Positions 43,693-52,352 are shown, counted from the stretch's first letter. The stretch is 64,000 nucleotides of DNA from PALSA-612 sp963742925 (GCA_963742925.1 CAVUNV010000005.1:434001-498000), one strand, 5' to 3'. Made by a program: numbers and translations. The notes: generated by a model not told the origin, from the letters alone.

Positions 43693-43708
43693 ATGAACAG
43701 TCGCTCAT
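43693..43708 (+). promoter_or_regulatory. Candidate ArsR/SmtB operator
   Basis: ATGAACAGTCGCTCAT, an interrupted inverted repeat (ATGA/TCAT), lies directly upstream of the TACACT -10 box of the sensor gene, where a repressor would block polymerase. Confidence 0.45.
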
Positions 43709-43709
43709 T

Positions 43710-43715
43710 TACACT
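43710..43715 (+). promoter_or_regulatory. -10 element of the NmtR-like gene
   Basis: TACACT ends 7 nt before ATG 43723, placing the start at MGHGVKG rather than the upstream ATG 43693. Confidence 0.5.
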
Positions 43716-43722
43716 TGCGGCG

Positions 43723-44085
43723 ATGGGTCACGGCGTCAAGGGCAGGCACCCTACGCTCGCGGCGGTCGACGCTGCGACCGCGCGCGAGGTCGCGCAGACG
43801 ATGCACGCGCTCTCCACGCCGAGTCGTGTCCGCATACTCGCACGGCTCCGCGAGTCGCCTTGCTCTGTCGGCGAGCTCGCCGAGGCCGTGACGATGGAGC
43901 AGTCCGCGGTCTCTCACCAGCTCCGGATTCTCCGCCACCTCGGCCTCGTCCTCGGCGAACGGCGAGGCCAACGCATTGTCTACGCCCTCCACGACAGCCA
44001 CGTCAGCGTCCTGCTCGAAGAAGCGATCTACCACGTCGAGCACGTCCGGCTCGGCGCCATCGACCCCGTCCGCCGCGCCTCGTAA
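43723..44085 (+). CDS. NmtR-type nickel/cobalt-sensing ArsR/SmtB repressor
   Basis: A 120-residue winged-helix repressor, the same length as mycobacterial NmtR. The recognition helix is in MEQSAVSHQLRILRHLGLV. The alpha-5 metal site is complete: Asp91, His93, His104 and His107 in DSHVSVLLEEAIYHVEH, with NmtR numbering. The N-terminus MGHGVKG supplies Gly2 and His3, which also bind Ni(II) in NmtR; the C-terminal His of NmtR is absent. Metal binding should release it from DNA. The start is set by a leaderless-type TACACT box. A truncated Nramp-like gene is divergent; a P-ATPase and CDF efflux gene lie 16-20 kb away. Confidence 0.9.
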   Translation: MGHGVKGRHPTLAAVDAATAREVAQTMHALSTPSRVRILARLRESPCSVGELAEAVTMEQSAVSHQLRILRHLGLVLGERRGQRIVYALHDSHVSVLLEEAIYHVEHVRLGAIDPVRRAS

Positions 44086-44143
44086 GCCACCGCACCACGC
44101 GCACACTCGGAGCGCCCCGGTTGACACAGCAAGGATCGCGGCC

Positions 44144-45199
44144 ATGAAGGTTCCCCGACGCCGCGTCCCGCATCCGCGCGAGCCCGGCCCGGCTGTCCGA
44201 GCAGCCGTCGTTCTGGCGGCTGCGTGTGCGGTCGCAGCGTTGGCGACGGGCGCCGCCCAGATCGCAGTTGCGGGCACCGCCTCCCCACCGCCTGCTCACC
44301 AGGCGGCCGCCCTGCGAGCGCTGCTCCCGTTCCGCGTTGTCTATCGAGACCTGCTGCGCGACCACCGCGACCTCGTACGAGTGATCCCGATCATCTACGT
44401 CGCCAACAACGATGAGCGTCGCACAGCGTACGTGGTGCTGCCGCGCTGGTATGACCCTCGTCGGCACCCGCCGATACCGCTCGTGATCTCACCGCACGGC
44501 CGTGGCATCTCGGCGCGTACGAATCTCAGTTTCTGGGGAGGGCTCCCAGCCTTCGGCCCGTTCGCGGTTGTGGATCCCGAAGGGCAGGGCCGGCGCCTAA
44601 CCAGATACTCATGGGGCTGGCGGGGCCAGATCGACGACCTGGCCAAGATGCCGCAGATCGTCGAACACGCGCTTCCCTGGCTCCGCATCGACCACCGCCG
44701 GATCTATGCGATCGGCAGCAGCATGGGGGGCCAGGAGACGCTGCTACTCGTAGCGCACCACCCGCAACTACTCGCAGGCGCCGCGGCACTCGACTCAGCC
44801 ACAGACATGGCCGCCCGCTACCGCGCGTTCCCGGAACTGACTGGCGGCCGCCACCTCCAGCAACTCGCCCGCACAGAGATCGGCGGTACCCCCGATCAAG
44901 TCCCCAGGGCGTATGCCGACCGGAGCCCGCTCCACTACGCGCACCAGATCGCCTTCTCCCACGTTCCACTCCACATCTGGTGGAGCATCCGCGACCGGAT
45001 CGTGCGCAACCAGAACGATGAGTCGGGCCGGCTCTACCGGACGATCCTCAGATTCAACCCAACCGCACCGGTCACGAAGTACGTCGGAACATGGGCTCAC
45101 AGCCGCGAGATGCACCCGTTGACACGCCTACCACTCGTGCTCGTCCGCTTCGGCCTGATCGAACTCGACGAGAAGCTTCCACCCGGCATCAAGCCATAA
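44144..45199 (+). CDS. Secreted alpha/beta hydrolase
   Basis: A 351-residue exported hydrolase. The signal peptide region is AVRAAVVLAAACAVAALATG. The nucleophile elbow is AIGSSMGGQETLLLVAHHP, Asp is likely in IWWSIRDRIVRNQNDE, and His in TWAHSREMHPLTR. The oxyanion region PLVISPHGRGISARTN resembles prolyl-oligopeptidase/feruloyl-esterase-like enzymes. It follows the metal sensor by 58 bases on the same strand. The substrate is unknown. It is the most divergent of four secreted hydrolases in this region. Confidence 0.8.
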   Translation: MKVPRRRVPHPREPGPAVRAAVVLAAACAVAALATGAAQIAVAGTASPPPAHQAAALRALLPFRVVYRDLLRDHRDLVRVIPIIYVANNDERRTAYVVLPRWYDPRRHPPIPLVISPHGRGISARTNLSFWGGLPAFGPFAVVDPEGQGRRLTRYSWGWRGQIDDLAKMPQIVEHALPWLRIDHRRIYAIGSSMGGQETLLLVAHHPQLLAGAAALDSATDMAARYRAFPELTGGRHLQQLARTEIGGTPDQVPRAYADRSPLHYAHQIAFSHVPLHIWWSIRDRIVRNQNDESGRLYRTILRFNPTAPVTKYVGTWAHSREMHPLTRLPLVLVRFGLIELDEKLPPGIKP

Positions 45200-45261
45200 G
45201 TGAAACGGACTCACCGGAACAACCGTCTTCCAAGCCGGATAAACCGCCCCGCAAAGCACCG

Positions 45262-46461
45262 TCAGGGAAGAAAGCGGAGCAAGCCTGAACCGCGCGCACC
45301 TCGCGAGCGCGCACCAGTTAGCCCGCTTGCTCGCCAGCAGATCAGGGCCCCCTGCCCGGCGACTGCGCTGTGCGTCCTGCGTTTTTCCACCGGGGGTTCA
45401 ACAAGGGCAGAGCAGGACAGACGACCGCCAAATGGGACACATAACGCTGAGGCGGAGCCTTGAGAATGGTGGGCCGGGGAGGTTTCGATCCTCATCTTCC
45501 CCGTAAAGAGCGGGGGGCTCCACCGTTTGAGCCACCGGCCCGCGACGATGGTAGCTCTCTCGTGAGTTGACCTTTTGGTGGCGGGGGCGTGGTCAGTCTC
45601 GGTCGTTGTGGGCTTGTCTTCGGCTTCGGTCTGCGGCCGTGTTAGAAGCACGGCTCCGGTGATGACCGCGGCGAAGGAGAGTATGCGGAGGGCTCCGAGC
45701 GGCCCGGAGGGTAGGGATTCGTGGAAGAGGGCCATGCCGGCTGCGATCGGGACGGCGTTGGTGAACAGGGTCGCGACGCCGGCGGTGGCAAGGGCGCCTC
45801 CGCGCTGGAATCCGAGTTGGAGCAGGATGAACGCGAGTCCGTGGGCGGCGAGCACTGCTGGGATGAACGCGAGTCGGGCTCCGCCTGCGACGGCGGCTTT
45901 GGTGCCGACGTCTCCGGCGGCGTAGAAGAAACCGGCCGCGATTCCGAGTCCGGCACCGCTCGCGAACAGTCTGCGGCCGGGGCCGGCTGCGATCCCTGCA
46001 AGGATCGCGGATGCTGCCATCCATAAGGCGATCGCGATCCAGGAGCCTTTGGTGCCCCAGTGGTGGGCGTTCCCGCCTTGGCCGATGAGCGACACGCCGA
46101 GCAGGACGAGTCCACCGACCGAGCAGGCGACGCCGAGCCACTCGCGGTTTGAGAGCCGGACACCGCCGATCCGCCAGACAAGCAGGGCGAGGATGCCGAT
46201 GCCGCCTGCCGAGACCGCCTGCACGAGCGAGAGGGGGCCGAAGGCGAGCGCGGCGACGTAGAGCGCCCATCCGCCGATGCCGACGAGGAAGCCGAGCAGC
46301 CAGGCGGGGTTGGAGAAGAGGATCCACAGCGACCGCAGCGGGTGGCGGAGCCGGAGCGGCGGTAGTTTGGCGGCCTGTTCGTGCTGGGTAAAGAATCCCC
46401 AGTTGAGCGCGATCGCCGAGGCGGCGGCGAGCAGCAGCGACAGGGCCAGGCGGGAGGTCAT
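45262..46461 (-). CDS. DMT-family permease with aberrant C-terminal extension
   Basis: The conserved part (residues 1 to about 275) has nine to ten helices: LALSLLLAAASAIALNWGFF, AWLLGFLVGIGGWALYVAAL, PLSLVQAVSAGGIGILALLV, and TLFTNAVPIAAGMALFHESL near the end. It is a paralogue of the gene at 56518 (shared TNAVPIAAG and SLVQAV blocks). ATG 46461 overlaps the upstream MprF-like stop (ATGA), so it is the last gene of an esterase/MprF-like/DMT operon. After TRPQTEAEDK the frame runs on into a tRNA-Lys gene on the same strand and ends at 45262. The true end is probably near 45590, by a lost stop or shifted frame. Confidence 0.8.
   Translation of the reverse strand: MTSRLALSLLLAAASAIALNWGFFTQHEQAAKLPPLRLRHPLRSLWILFSNPAWLLGFLVGIGGWALYVAALAFGPLSLVQAVSAGGIGILALLVWRIGGVRLSNREWLGVACSVGGLVLLGVSLIGQGGNAHHWGTKGSWIAIALWMAASAILAGIAAGPGRRLFASGAGLGIAAGFFYAAGDVGTKAAVAGGARLAFIPAVLAAHGLAFILLQLGFQRGGALATAGVATLFTNAVPIAAGMALFHESLPSGPLGALRILSFAAVITGAVLLTRPQTEAEDKPTTTETDHAPATKRSTHERATIVAGRWLKRWSPPLFTGKMRIETSPAHHSQGSASALCVPFGGRLSCSALVEPPVEKRRTHSAVAGQGALICWRASGLTGARSRGARGSGLLRFLP
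45467..45541 (-). tRNA. tRNA-Lys (CTT)-like, CCA encoded
   Basis: On the minus strand: acceptor GGGCCGG/CCGGCCC, D stem GCTC/GAGC, anticodon stem CCCCG/CGGGG with loop CTCTTTA (anticodon CTT), discriminator A, then CCA. The T arm is imperfect: loop ATCGAAA instead of TTCGAAT and a T-C mismatch in the stem. It may be functional or a decaying element-borne copy. It lies within the over-long C-terminal frame of the DMT gene. Confidence 0.75.
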
Positions 46462-48557
46462 CGTTTCCGCTTGGGGTAGGGCACGTAGCCCTCGGCGGCG
46501 AGCCCGGCGAGACCGACTCGAGGCAGGTCACGGCGGCTCTCAAAGACGACATAGCGGTGCAGCCAGCTCGGAGAGAATTTGTCGTTGAAGGCGAGCAGGC
46601 TGTCGAGCTGGAAGTGGAACTTCATTGACTCGAGCGCTTTCCGCTGCAGGCGCTGCCACCGGGTTAGACCCGTATTGGCGTTGAAGAGGGCGGCGAAGGG
46701 GGCGAAGTTGAGCGACACGCGCTCGATTCCGTGCTCGGCTGCCCAGGCGATCGCGTTCACGATCAGCCATTCGTTGAAGCCGTTGGGGGTTGTCCGAAGC
46801 CGTGGCATCGACGAGAGCGACAGCGCCGATCCGGCCGGGCAGAGGGCGAAGTGGAGGAAGCCGGCGACGGCACCCTCGCGGTCGCGGCCGATGACGAAGA
46901 GGGCGTCGTTGTTGTCGAGGCGGAACAGTCCGTCCAGCTCCATCGTGAAGCCGCGTTCGGGCTCGTCGCCGCGCCAGGAGATCGCGACCTGCTCGAGCTC
47001 GGCTCGCATGTCCTCGGCGATCTCGCCGGCGTACCGGGTCTCGCAGGCGTATCCCGCTGTGTTGAGCCGGGAGACGGACTGTCGCACCTTGCGGATCGCG
47101 CGGCCCTCGAGCGAGAACGCCGCTGTCTCGACGACGGCCTCGTCTCCGTGGTAGAGAGCCTGTAAGCCGTGGCGGCGGTACAGGTCGAGGTGCTCCTCGC
47201 CGACGCCGAGAACGGCGATGCGCCAGTCGCGGTCGCGGGCGAACGCGATGAACCGCTCGAGCAGAGAGTCGAGAGCGGCCTCGTCTCCGACCGGGTCGCC
47301 CGAGACGACGGCCACGCCGGCGACGACGCGGTAGGCGAGGAAGGCCCGGTCGGCAGGGTCGAAGAAGTAGGACTTGTCGGCGCGCAGGGAAAAGGGGGAG
47401 AGCGTGTCCGTGCCGAACAGATCGACGAGCGCGTGCGCGTGTTCGCGCTCACGCTCTGCGGCGCTGAAGCGGTAGCGCCACGGGGCGAGCCAGGCGAACA
47501 GGAGCGAGAGCGCGGCGGCGACGCCGAGGAGGAGCACCGAGGCGGGAAACCAGTCACCGAACGGGCCGGAGAGGTGCTCTGACCCGCGCAGGTTGAGCCC
47601 GATCAGCGACTCGCTGGTCTCGTGGAACGCGAAGGAGAACGTCCAGGGCTGGTCGGCGGCGACCCGGTTCACCCAGAGGGCGATGCCCCCGTAGACGAAG
47701 ATCGCGACGAGGTACAGCGGCGCGAGTGCGAGCACTCGGCTGCGCATCCTGGGGTCGCCGCGGCCCTCGAAGTCGTGCCGTGTCGCGACGAGCGCGAGCC
47801 CGAGCAGGACGTTGGCCGCTGCCTCCTCGTAGTCGAGACCCTTCAGGATGTGGAGGGCAGCTGCGGTGAACACGAACGCCACCGTCAGCAGCCAGGCTCG
47901 ATGGCGGCGACGCCAGAGGCCCCGGGCAAGAACGATGAGCGCGAGACCGACCGAAACAACGAGAGCGCTGGCAAGTTTCGGGAGTACGTTGGGTGTAACG
48001 CTCTCGATCGACTGCAGGCGGGAAGCGAGGGCAGGTGTGATCGCCGAGGCGATGTTGAGAACGCCGGTCATGGCAACGAAGATCGCGAGGACCGCGGGAG
48101 CGCGGCGATAGGAGCCCTTGCTCCGTGCACCCAAGAGCGCGCCGCCGAGACCGGCCAGCGCCGCTGCGAGGTAGATCGCCGGCACACGCAGCGCCGCGTG
48201 AAACGCCTCCCCCGCCGGTATCTGGCGCACGACCAGAATCGACACGCCTGTCGCGGCGAACAGCCAGACGAACGTCCACAGCGCGTAGATCAGCGCAGAC
48301 GTCAGTCGCTCGATCCGGGCTGCGTCGGCCAGCATGCCGAGCAGGGCGGCTGCGCCCACCCAGACCGCCAGGTAGACGACAAGCGGGATCGCGGAGCGCT
48401 TCGGCAGCTCGTCGAGTGGAAGGGCATCGCTCAGAAGCGGCCGGCCGATCCGCGTGTGCGGCTCGAGGATGTACAGCCATCCCGTCGTCGCCGCGACGAC
48501 AAGGGCGGCGAGAACACCGGCGAGCGCCAGCTCTCCGACACGCCATGCCCTAGTCAT
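46458..48557 (-). CDS. MprF-like membrane protein with DUF2156 (phosphatidylglycerol lysyltransferase-type) domain
   Basis: A 699-residue protein: about ten hydrophobic segments in residues 1-370 (VGELALAGVLAALVVAATTG, IPLVVYLAVWVGAAALLGML), then a soluble GNAT-like DUF2156 domain with SPFSLRADKSYFFDPADRAF, VAVVSGDPVGDEAALDSLLE, AIRKVRQSVSRLNTAGYACE and ESMKFHFQLDSLLAFNDKFS. In MprF this domain moves an aminoacyl group from tRNA to a lipid, changing surface charge. Its 5' end overlaps a secreted esterase gene by 8 bases and its 3' end overlaps a DMT permease gene, so the three should be translated together. The actual acceptor and amino acid are unknown. Confidence 0.88.
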   Translation of the reverse strand: MTRAWRVGELALAGVLAALVVAATTGWLYILEPHTRIGRPLLSDALPLDELPKRSAIPLVVYLAVWVGAAALLGMLADAARIERLTSALIYALWTFVWLFAATGVSILVVRQIPAGEAFHAALRVPAIYLAAALAGLGGALLGARSKGSYRRAPAVLAIFVAMTGVLNIASAITPALASRLQSIESVTPNVLPKLASALVVSVGLALIVLARGLWRRRHRAWLLTVAFVFTAAALHILKGLDYEEAAANVLLGLALVATRHDFEGRGDPRMRSRVLALAPLYLVAIFVYGGIALWVNRVAADQPWTFSFAFHETSESLIGLNLRGSEHLSGPFGDWFPASVLLLGVAAALSLLFAWLAPWRYRFSAAEREREHAHALVDLFGTDTLSPFSLRADKSYFFDPADRAFLAYRVVAGVAVVSGDPVGDEAALDSLLERFIAFARDRDWRIAVLGVGEEHLDLYRRHGLQALYHGDEAVVETAAFSLEGRAIRKVRQSVSRLNTAGYACETRYAGEIAEDMRAELEQVAISWRGDEPERGFTMELDGLFRLDNNDALFVIGRDREGAVAGFLHFALCPAGSALSLSSMPRLRTTPNGFNEWLIVNAIAWAAEHGIERVSLNFAPFAALFNANTGLTRWQRLQRKALESMKFHFQLDSLLAFNDKFSPSWLHRYVVFESRRDLPRVGLAGLAAEGYVPYPKRKR

Positions 48558-49584
48558 GAGCGAGCCGCGTCGCGGCCACCGTGAGCGCTCGGGCCGCCTC
48601 GTTTCGCCAGAGCGCCCAGTTGTGGCCGCCGCGGACGAGGAAGAACGTGCTCGGCAGCCGCAGCGCCCGTAGTTGTCGAGCGAAAGCCTCGTTCTGCTTG
48701 CTCAACGGGTCATTCGTCCCCGAGTAGAACCAGATATAGACGTGATGCTTCCGCAGAGCCGGAGCTGCCCGGCTCACATAGCTGCTCGGGCTGTTGTACG
48801 CGAGCAACGGCTTCCGGCCGCCGAAGATGGCGCGGATGTTGTCAGCCTTCTGATAGCCCGACCAGCTCTCGACCACCGAGAACTCCCCCGGATGGTGCAG
48901 CGCGATGTTGAGCGCCCCGTAGCCACCCTCCGACAGGCCACCGATCGCTCTGCCCGCTGCCGTCGGGATCGTCCGGTAGCGCGAGTCGATCGCCTTCACA
49001 ACGTCGCGGGCGAGGAACGTCTCCCACGCCTCGTGCGGCCGCACGCCGTTCGCCCATTCCTTGTCGGTGAACGTTCCCGTCGAGCCGAACGGCATCACGA
49101 GGATCAGCGGGCGGATCTTCTTCTTCGCCACCAGGGCGTCAACGTGAACGCCCATCTGGCCCGTCAAACCGAACTGGTTCGGAAAGCCAGGGAAGCCGTG
49201 CAGCAGGTAGAAGACCGGATACCGCCTCTTCGGATGAGAGCTGTAGCCGGGAGGCAGATAGACGATCACCGACTGCTTGCGGCCGCCCAGAGCAGGACTC
49301 GTGACCGAGATCGTCTGCTCCGTCCCGCGCACCCGAACGTAGCTCGGCTCCTTCGGGGCGGGAAAGCCCCGGTAGAGCCAAAAGTTATTCACGTATCGGT
49401 AGAGGCCGACGGCGCCGACCGCGATCGCGAACAGCACCGCCGGCAAGATCGCCACCCACCGTCCGAGGCGATCAGCCGAAGAACGCCCGGCTGCCGATCC
49501 TGCTCCACCTCGACCCAACCCAACCACAACCCTCCCAACGAGGCTTGACTCGATGAGTGTTGCCCCGCCGTCGGAGCGACACAT
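48550..49584 (-). CDS. Membrane-anchored esterase (Ag85/EsteraseD-like), first gene of the MprF-like operon
   Basis: A 344-residue protein with a basic N-terminus and one helix (WVAILPAVLFAIAVGAVGLY) followed by an external alpha/beta-hydrolase domain. Oxyanion region YPVFYLLHGFPGFPNQFGLT, nucleophile GGLSEGGYGALNIALHHPGE, VVESWSGYQ, Asp in YSGTNDPLSKQNE, His in VRGGHNWALWRNE. ESWSGY is shared with the two plus-strand esterases at 49.7 and 50.7 kb. It overlaps the MprF-like gene by 8 bases. Role inferred from context: processing of an envelope lipid or aminoacyl lipid. Confidence 0.85.
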   Translation of the reverse strand: MCRSDGGATLIESSLVGRVVVGLGRGGAGSAAGRSSADRLGRWVAILPAVLFAIAVGAVGLYRYVNNFWLYRGFPAPKEPSYVRVRGTEQTISVTSPALGGRKQSVIVYLPPGYSSHPKRRYPVFYLLHGFPGFPNQFGLTGQMGVHVDALVAKKKIRPLILVMPFGSTGTFTDKEWANGVRPHEAWETFLARDVVKAIDSRYRTIPTAAGRAIGGLSEGGYGALNIALHHPGEFSVVESWSGYQKADNIRAIFGGRKPLLAYNSPSSYVSRAAPALRKHHVYIWFYSGTNDPLSKQNEAFARQLRALRLPSTFFLVRGGHNWALWRNEAARALTVAATRLAHD

Positions 49585-49740
49585 CCGCAGACAGGCTCAA
49601 CCGACTACGGGAAAGTACGGAGGTTTGAGGTCGTATCCCCTGGTTACGTAAGTTCACGTGTTGGTCTGGTTCCTGCTTCCTGACGAAGCTCTTACGCTTG
49701 GCTCACCTGATTCTCAACCCCGGGTGCTGAGATAGGAGCC
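49585..49740. promoter_or_regulatory. Divergent promoter region between two esterase genes
   Basis: 156 bases between opposite starts. It holds the palindrome TTACGTAA (49644-49651) roughly midway, a candidate shared operator. A GATAGGAGCC ribosome site precedes ATG 49741. Confidence 0.4.
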
Positions 49741-50622
49741 ATGCGGCGCGTCATCGGACTCGCGACCGTGCTGGTCGCGACGAGTGTTGTTGGGGTGTTG
49801 GCTGGTGTGACGGTGAGCCGTGCGAGCGGTCCCGCGAATCTGGCCGGGTCGATCACGTATGCGTCCTATAGCTCACGGGCGCTTGACGGCACCATGCACT
49901 ACGCCGTGTATCTCCCGCCTGGGTATCAGGCCGGCACGATCCGCTATCCGGTCGTGTACTTCCTGCACGGACTGCCGGCCGCGGATCAGAGCTACCGGTC
50001 GATCAACCCGATCGCGCAGGCGTTGGAGGAAGCCGGTCGGCAGGCGATCTTGATCGGTGTGCAGGGCGCGCGGTCGGACGACACCGATCCGGAGTGGCTG
50101 AACTGGGGGCCGGGGCGGAACTGGGAGACCGCGACTGCAAAGGAGCTTGTACGCGTCGTCGACTCGCGCTACCGCACGATCGCGAACCGGTCGGGCCGCG
50201 TGCTGGTCGGTGTTTCCGGGGGCGGTTACGGTGCGACGCTGATCGCGTTACACAACACGGGTGTCTACTCGGTGGTGGAGTCGTGGAGCGGCTACTTCCA
50301 TCCCACCAACCCGGACGGGACAGCGCCGCTCGACCTGGGCAGCAAGGTGGCGAACGACTGGGCGAACGCGCACAAGCTGATCCCTAAGCTCCGGCAACTG
50401 CTGACGCTTTCTGGTGGGCACGGCTACTTCGCCTTCTATGTCGGAACGAACGACAGCCTGTTTCGCGCCGAAAACGAGCAGCTGTACCGTGAGATCCGCG
50501 CCGCGGGTATCCGCCGTGTTGTCTTCCACCTCTACACGGGCGGGCACGGCTGGTCGCTCTGGTCAGAACACGCGGAGACCTGGCTTCTCAACGGACTCGC
50601 CGCGGCGGCAGAACCGCACTAG
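49741..50622 (+). CDS. Secreted esterase (Ag85/EsteraseD-like)
   Basis: A 293-residue exported hydrolase. Signal peptide VIGLATVLVATSVVGVLAGV, HYAVYLPPGYQAGTIRYPVV, FLHGLPAADQSY, nucleophile GVSGGGYGATLIALHNTGVY, ESWSGYF, Asp in YVGTNDSLFRAENE, His in YTGGHGWSLWSEH: a full triad at the same spacing as the operon esterase on the other strand. Probably a duplicate of that gene. Next gene is a third relative, 90 bases downstream. Confidence 0.87.
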   Translation: MRRVIGLATVLVATSVVGVLAGVTVSRASGPANLAGSITYASYSSRALDGTMHYAVYLPPGYQAGTIRYPVVYFLHGLPAADQSYRSINPIAQALEEAGRQAILIGVQGARSDDTDPEWLNWGPGRNWETATAKELVRVVDSRYRTIANRSGRVLVGVSGGGYGATLIALHNTGVYSVVESWSGYFHPTNPDGTAPLDLGSKVANDWANAHKLIPKLRQLLTLSGGHGYFAFYVGTNDSLFRAENEQLYREIRAAGIRRVVFHLYTGGHGWSLWSEHAETWLLNGLAAAAEPH

Positions 50623-50712
50623 CGCGAACAGCTTCTACTGTGGGCCGCAGTGTTGAGCGTCCTTAACCCTGAACTTGCTCTGCTATTACAGAGCCCGGCT
50701 ACAAAGAGTTGT

Positions 50713-51591
50713 ATGAAGCTGTGGGTTCTGCTCGCCGGGGTCATGGCGGCTTCGGCGCTCGCGTTCACGGCAACCGCCTCCCCGTCCACCACAGCCATAC
50801 CAGGCTTCACCCCCACCAGCCTTTACCAGGGACCTTCTGGTGGAACCGTCTGGACGGGCACGATCCCCGGCAAGTACGCGCCGAGCAATCCGGGGCCGAG
50901 CTTCGTCTACCTGCCGCCCCACTACTCCCTTACGAGCCGCTACCCCGTCGTCTACCTCCTTCACGGGATGCCGGGCAGTCCCCTCAGTTACGTCCACGGG
51001 GCGAACCTTGCCCAGTTCGCCGACCAGTTGATCTCGCAAGGCGCCAAACCCTTCATCGCCGTCGTCCCCTACGCCGGCCCAGCCACCCATCGCGGTCTCG
51101 CGGAATGGGCCGGGCAGTGGGAAAACTACATCGTCGACAACGTCGTTCCCTGGACGGATGCCACCCTCCCGACCATCCCCTCCGCAGCCGACCGTGTCAT
51201 CGGAGGTCTATCCGCCGGCGGATACGGCGCAGTCGACATCGGCCTGCGACACCCGCAACTGTTCGGCACACTCGAGTCCTGGAGCGGCTACTTCACACCC
51301 TTCCGAGACGGCCCCTTCGTCCATGCATCACCGTCTAATCTCGCAGCGCACAACCCGTCACTGCTCGTACGCAGAGAAGCACCGTTACTGCGGCGACTCG
51401 GTGTGAAATTCGAACTCTCCAGCGGAGTCGGCCACGGCACCATCACACCTGCCATGACCACGACCTTCGCCACCGAACTCCAGTCACTCCACCTTCCCTA
51501 CACGATCTGGGACGTCCCCCGAACGATCAATGGCCCCGACTACCACGATCAGATACACCACGGACTCGCCTACGCGCTGGCCCACCGCTGA
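50713..51591 (+). CDS. Secreted esterase (Ag85/EsteraseD-like), third relative
   Basis: A 292-residue exported protein from ATG 50713 (KLWVLLAGVMAASALAFTAT signal). Body: SFVYLPPHYSLTSRYPVVYL, LLHGMPGSPLSYVHG, nucleophile GGLSAGGYGAVDIGLRHPQL, LESWSGYFTPF. The C-terminal part differs from the other two: the Asp-rich YxGTND block is absent and the His is probably in DYHDQIHHGLAYALAHR. This suggests a different substrate. GTG/TTG codons further upstream extend into the previous intergenic space without homology. Confidence 0.84.
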   Translation: MKLWVLLAGVMAASALAFTATASPSTTAIPGFTPTSLYQGPSGGTVWTGTIPGKYAPSNPGPSFVYLPPHYSLTSRYPVVYLLHGMPGSPLSYVHGANLAQFADQLISQGAKPFIAVVPYAGPATHRGLAEWAGQWENYIVDNVVPWTDATLPTIPSAADRVIGGLSAGGYGAVDIGLRHPQLFGTLESWSGYFTPFRDGPFVHASPSNLAAHNPSLLVRREAPLLRRLGVKFELSSGVGHGTITPAMTTTFATELQSLHLPYTIWDVPRTINGPDYHDQIHHGLAYALAHR

Positions 51592-51646
51592 CACCAGACG
51601 CCGCCGCTCGCCACGCTCGCATTTCCCTCGCGCCGGGACCGGCCCG

Positions 51647-51769
51647 AGCACAGAACGGATCGTCGAGTAACTGCTCGAGGACTACGGCGTCCCAGTCAAC
51701 GTCGTCTCGTTCCACTACTTCCGCGACGGCGACGCCGAGTACCTCGGCCGCAGCTGGCTGCACGACCCC
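51647..51769 (+). pseudogene. Remnant of a gene resembling NucS/RecB-type DNA-binding proteins
   Basis: Conceptual reading STERIVE, in-frame TAA, then LLEDYGVPVNVVSFHYFRDG and DAEYLGRSWLHDP. The phrase pattern is like the middle of hypothetical nuclease-type proteins with VPVN-x3-F-x-YF-x-D-x3-EYL. No start, a stop inside and no continuation, so a fragment only. Family naming is tentative. Confidence 0.35.
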
Positions 51770-51926
51770 CGCCGTCGCCGAAGAGCGGACACGGTCCTCG
51801 GACACAAAGCGAACGCCAGGCGAGTGGAACGGAACGGCACTCCGTGATGCCCCCCGGCTCTTGGGACGACGCCCGTGCTGGGCACACCTCAGGCAAAAGA
51901 GCCGCTTCAGGAGCCACGGGAGCTGT

Positions 51927-52352
51927 TCAACTCGCTGGGCTACAAGCCCGCGCTCGCAGAGACCGACACTCTGCCCGCGGGAGTCGTGAAGCGGACGGCG
52001 GTGAGTCCCGGCGCAGGTCGCGTGAGGGTGTGATCAGCGATGGCAGATACCAGGCGACGACGTGCAGCCCGGCCGCGTGGGCCGCGTCGACGCGTTGCCC
52101 CAGTTGAGTTGGGCGCACGAGATCGGTCAACTGGCTGGAGTTCCCGGTTTCCAGAACAGTGTCTTCACGCCGTGCGCCTTCATCAACGCTGCCACCTGCG
52201 CCGGGGCGCGCCAGCTGGCCACGTCCCAGATATCGATCCAGGTGCCGAGGCCCCGGTAGGCGCTGGCGGCGCGTCGCGGCGCGGCGGAAACCGTTACCCC
52301 AAGAGCACAGGCAACCGAGACGACGGCGGCGGCGGCTAGAACCCGACGGAAA
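51927..52352 (-). pseudogene. Broken secreted TIM-barrel-like glycosidase remnant
   Basis: On the minus strand a signal peptide FRRVLAAAAVVSVACALGVT leads to AYRGLGTWIDIWDVASWRAP and ALMKAHGVKTLFWKPG. The reading then breaks and resumes in another frame as QLTDLVRPTQLGQRVDAAHA and AGLHVVAWYLPSLITPS before homology-like sequence ends. The order resembles the start of a (beta/alpha)8 putative glycoside hydrolase. No usable start codon was found and the 3' part is missing. The 52353-52496 stretch up to the IS end shows nothing. Confidence 0.45.
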
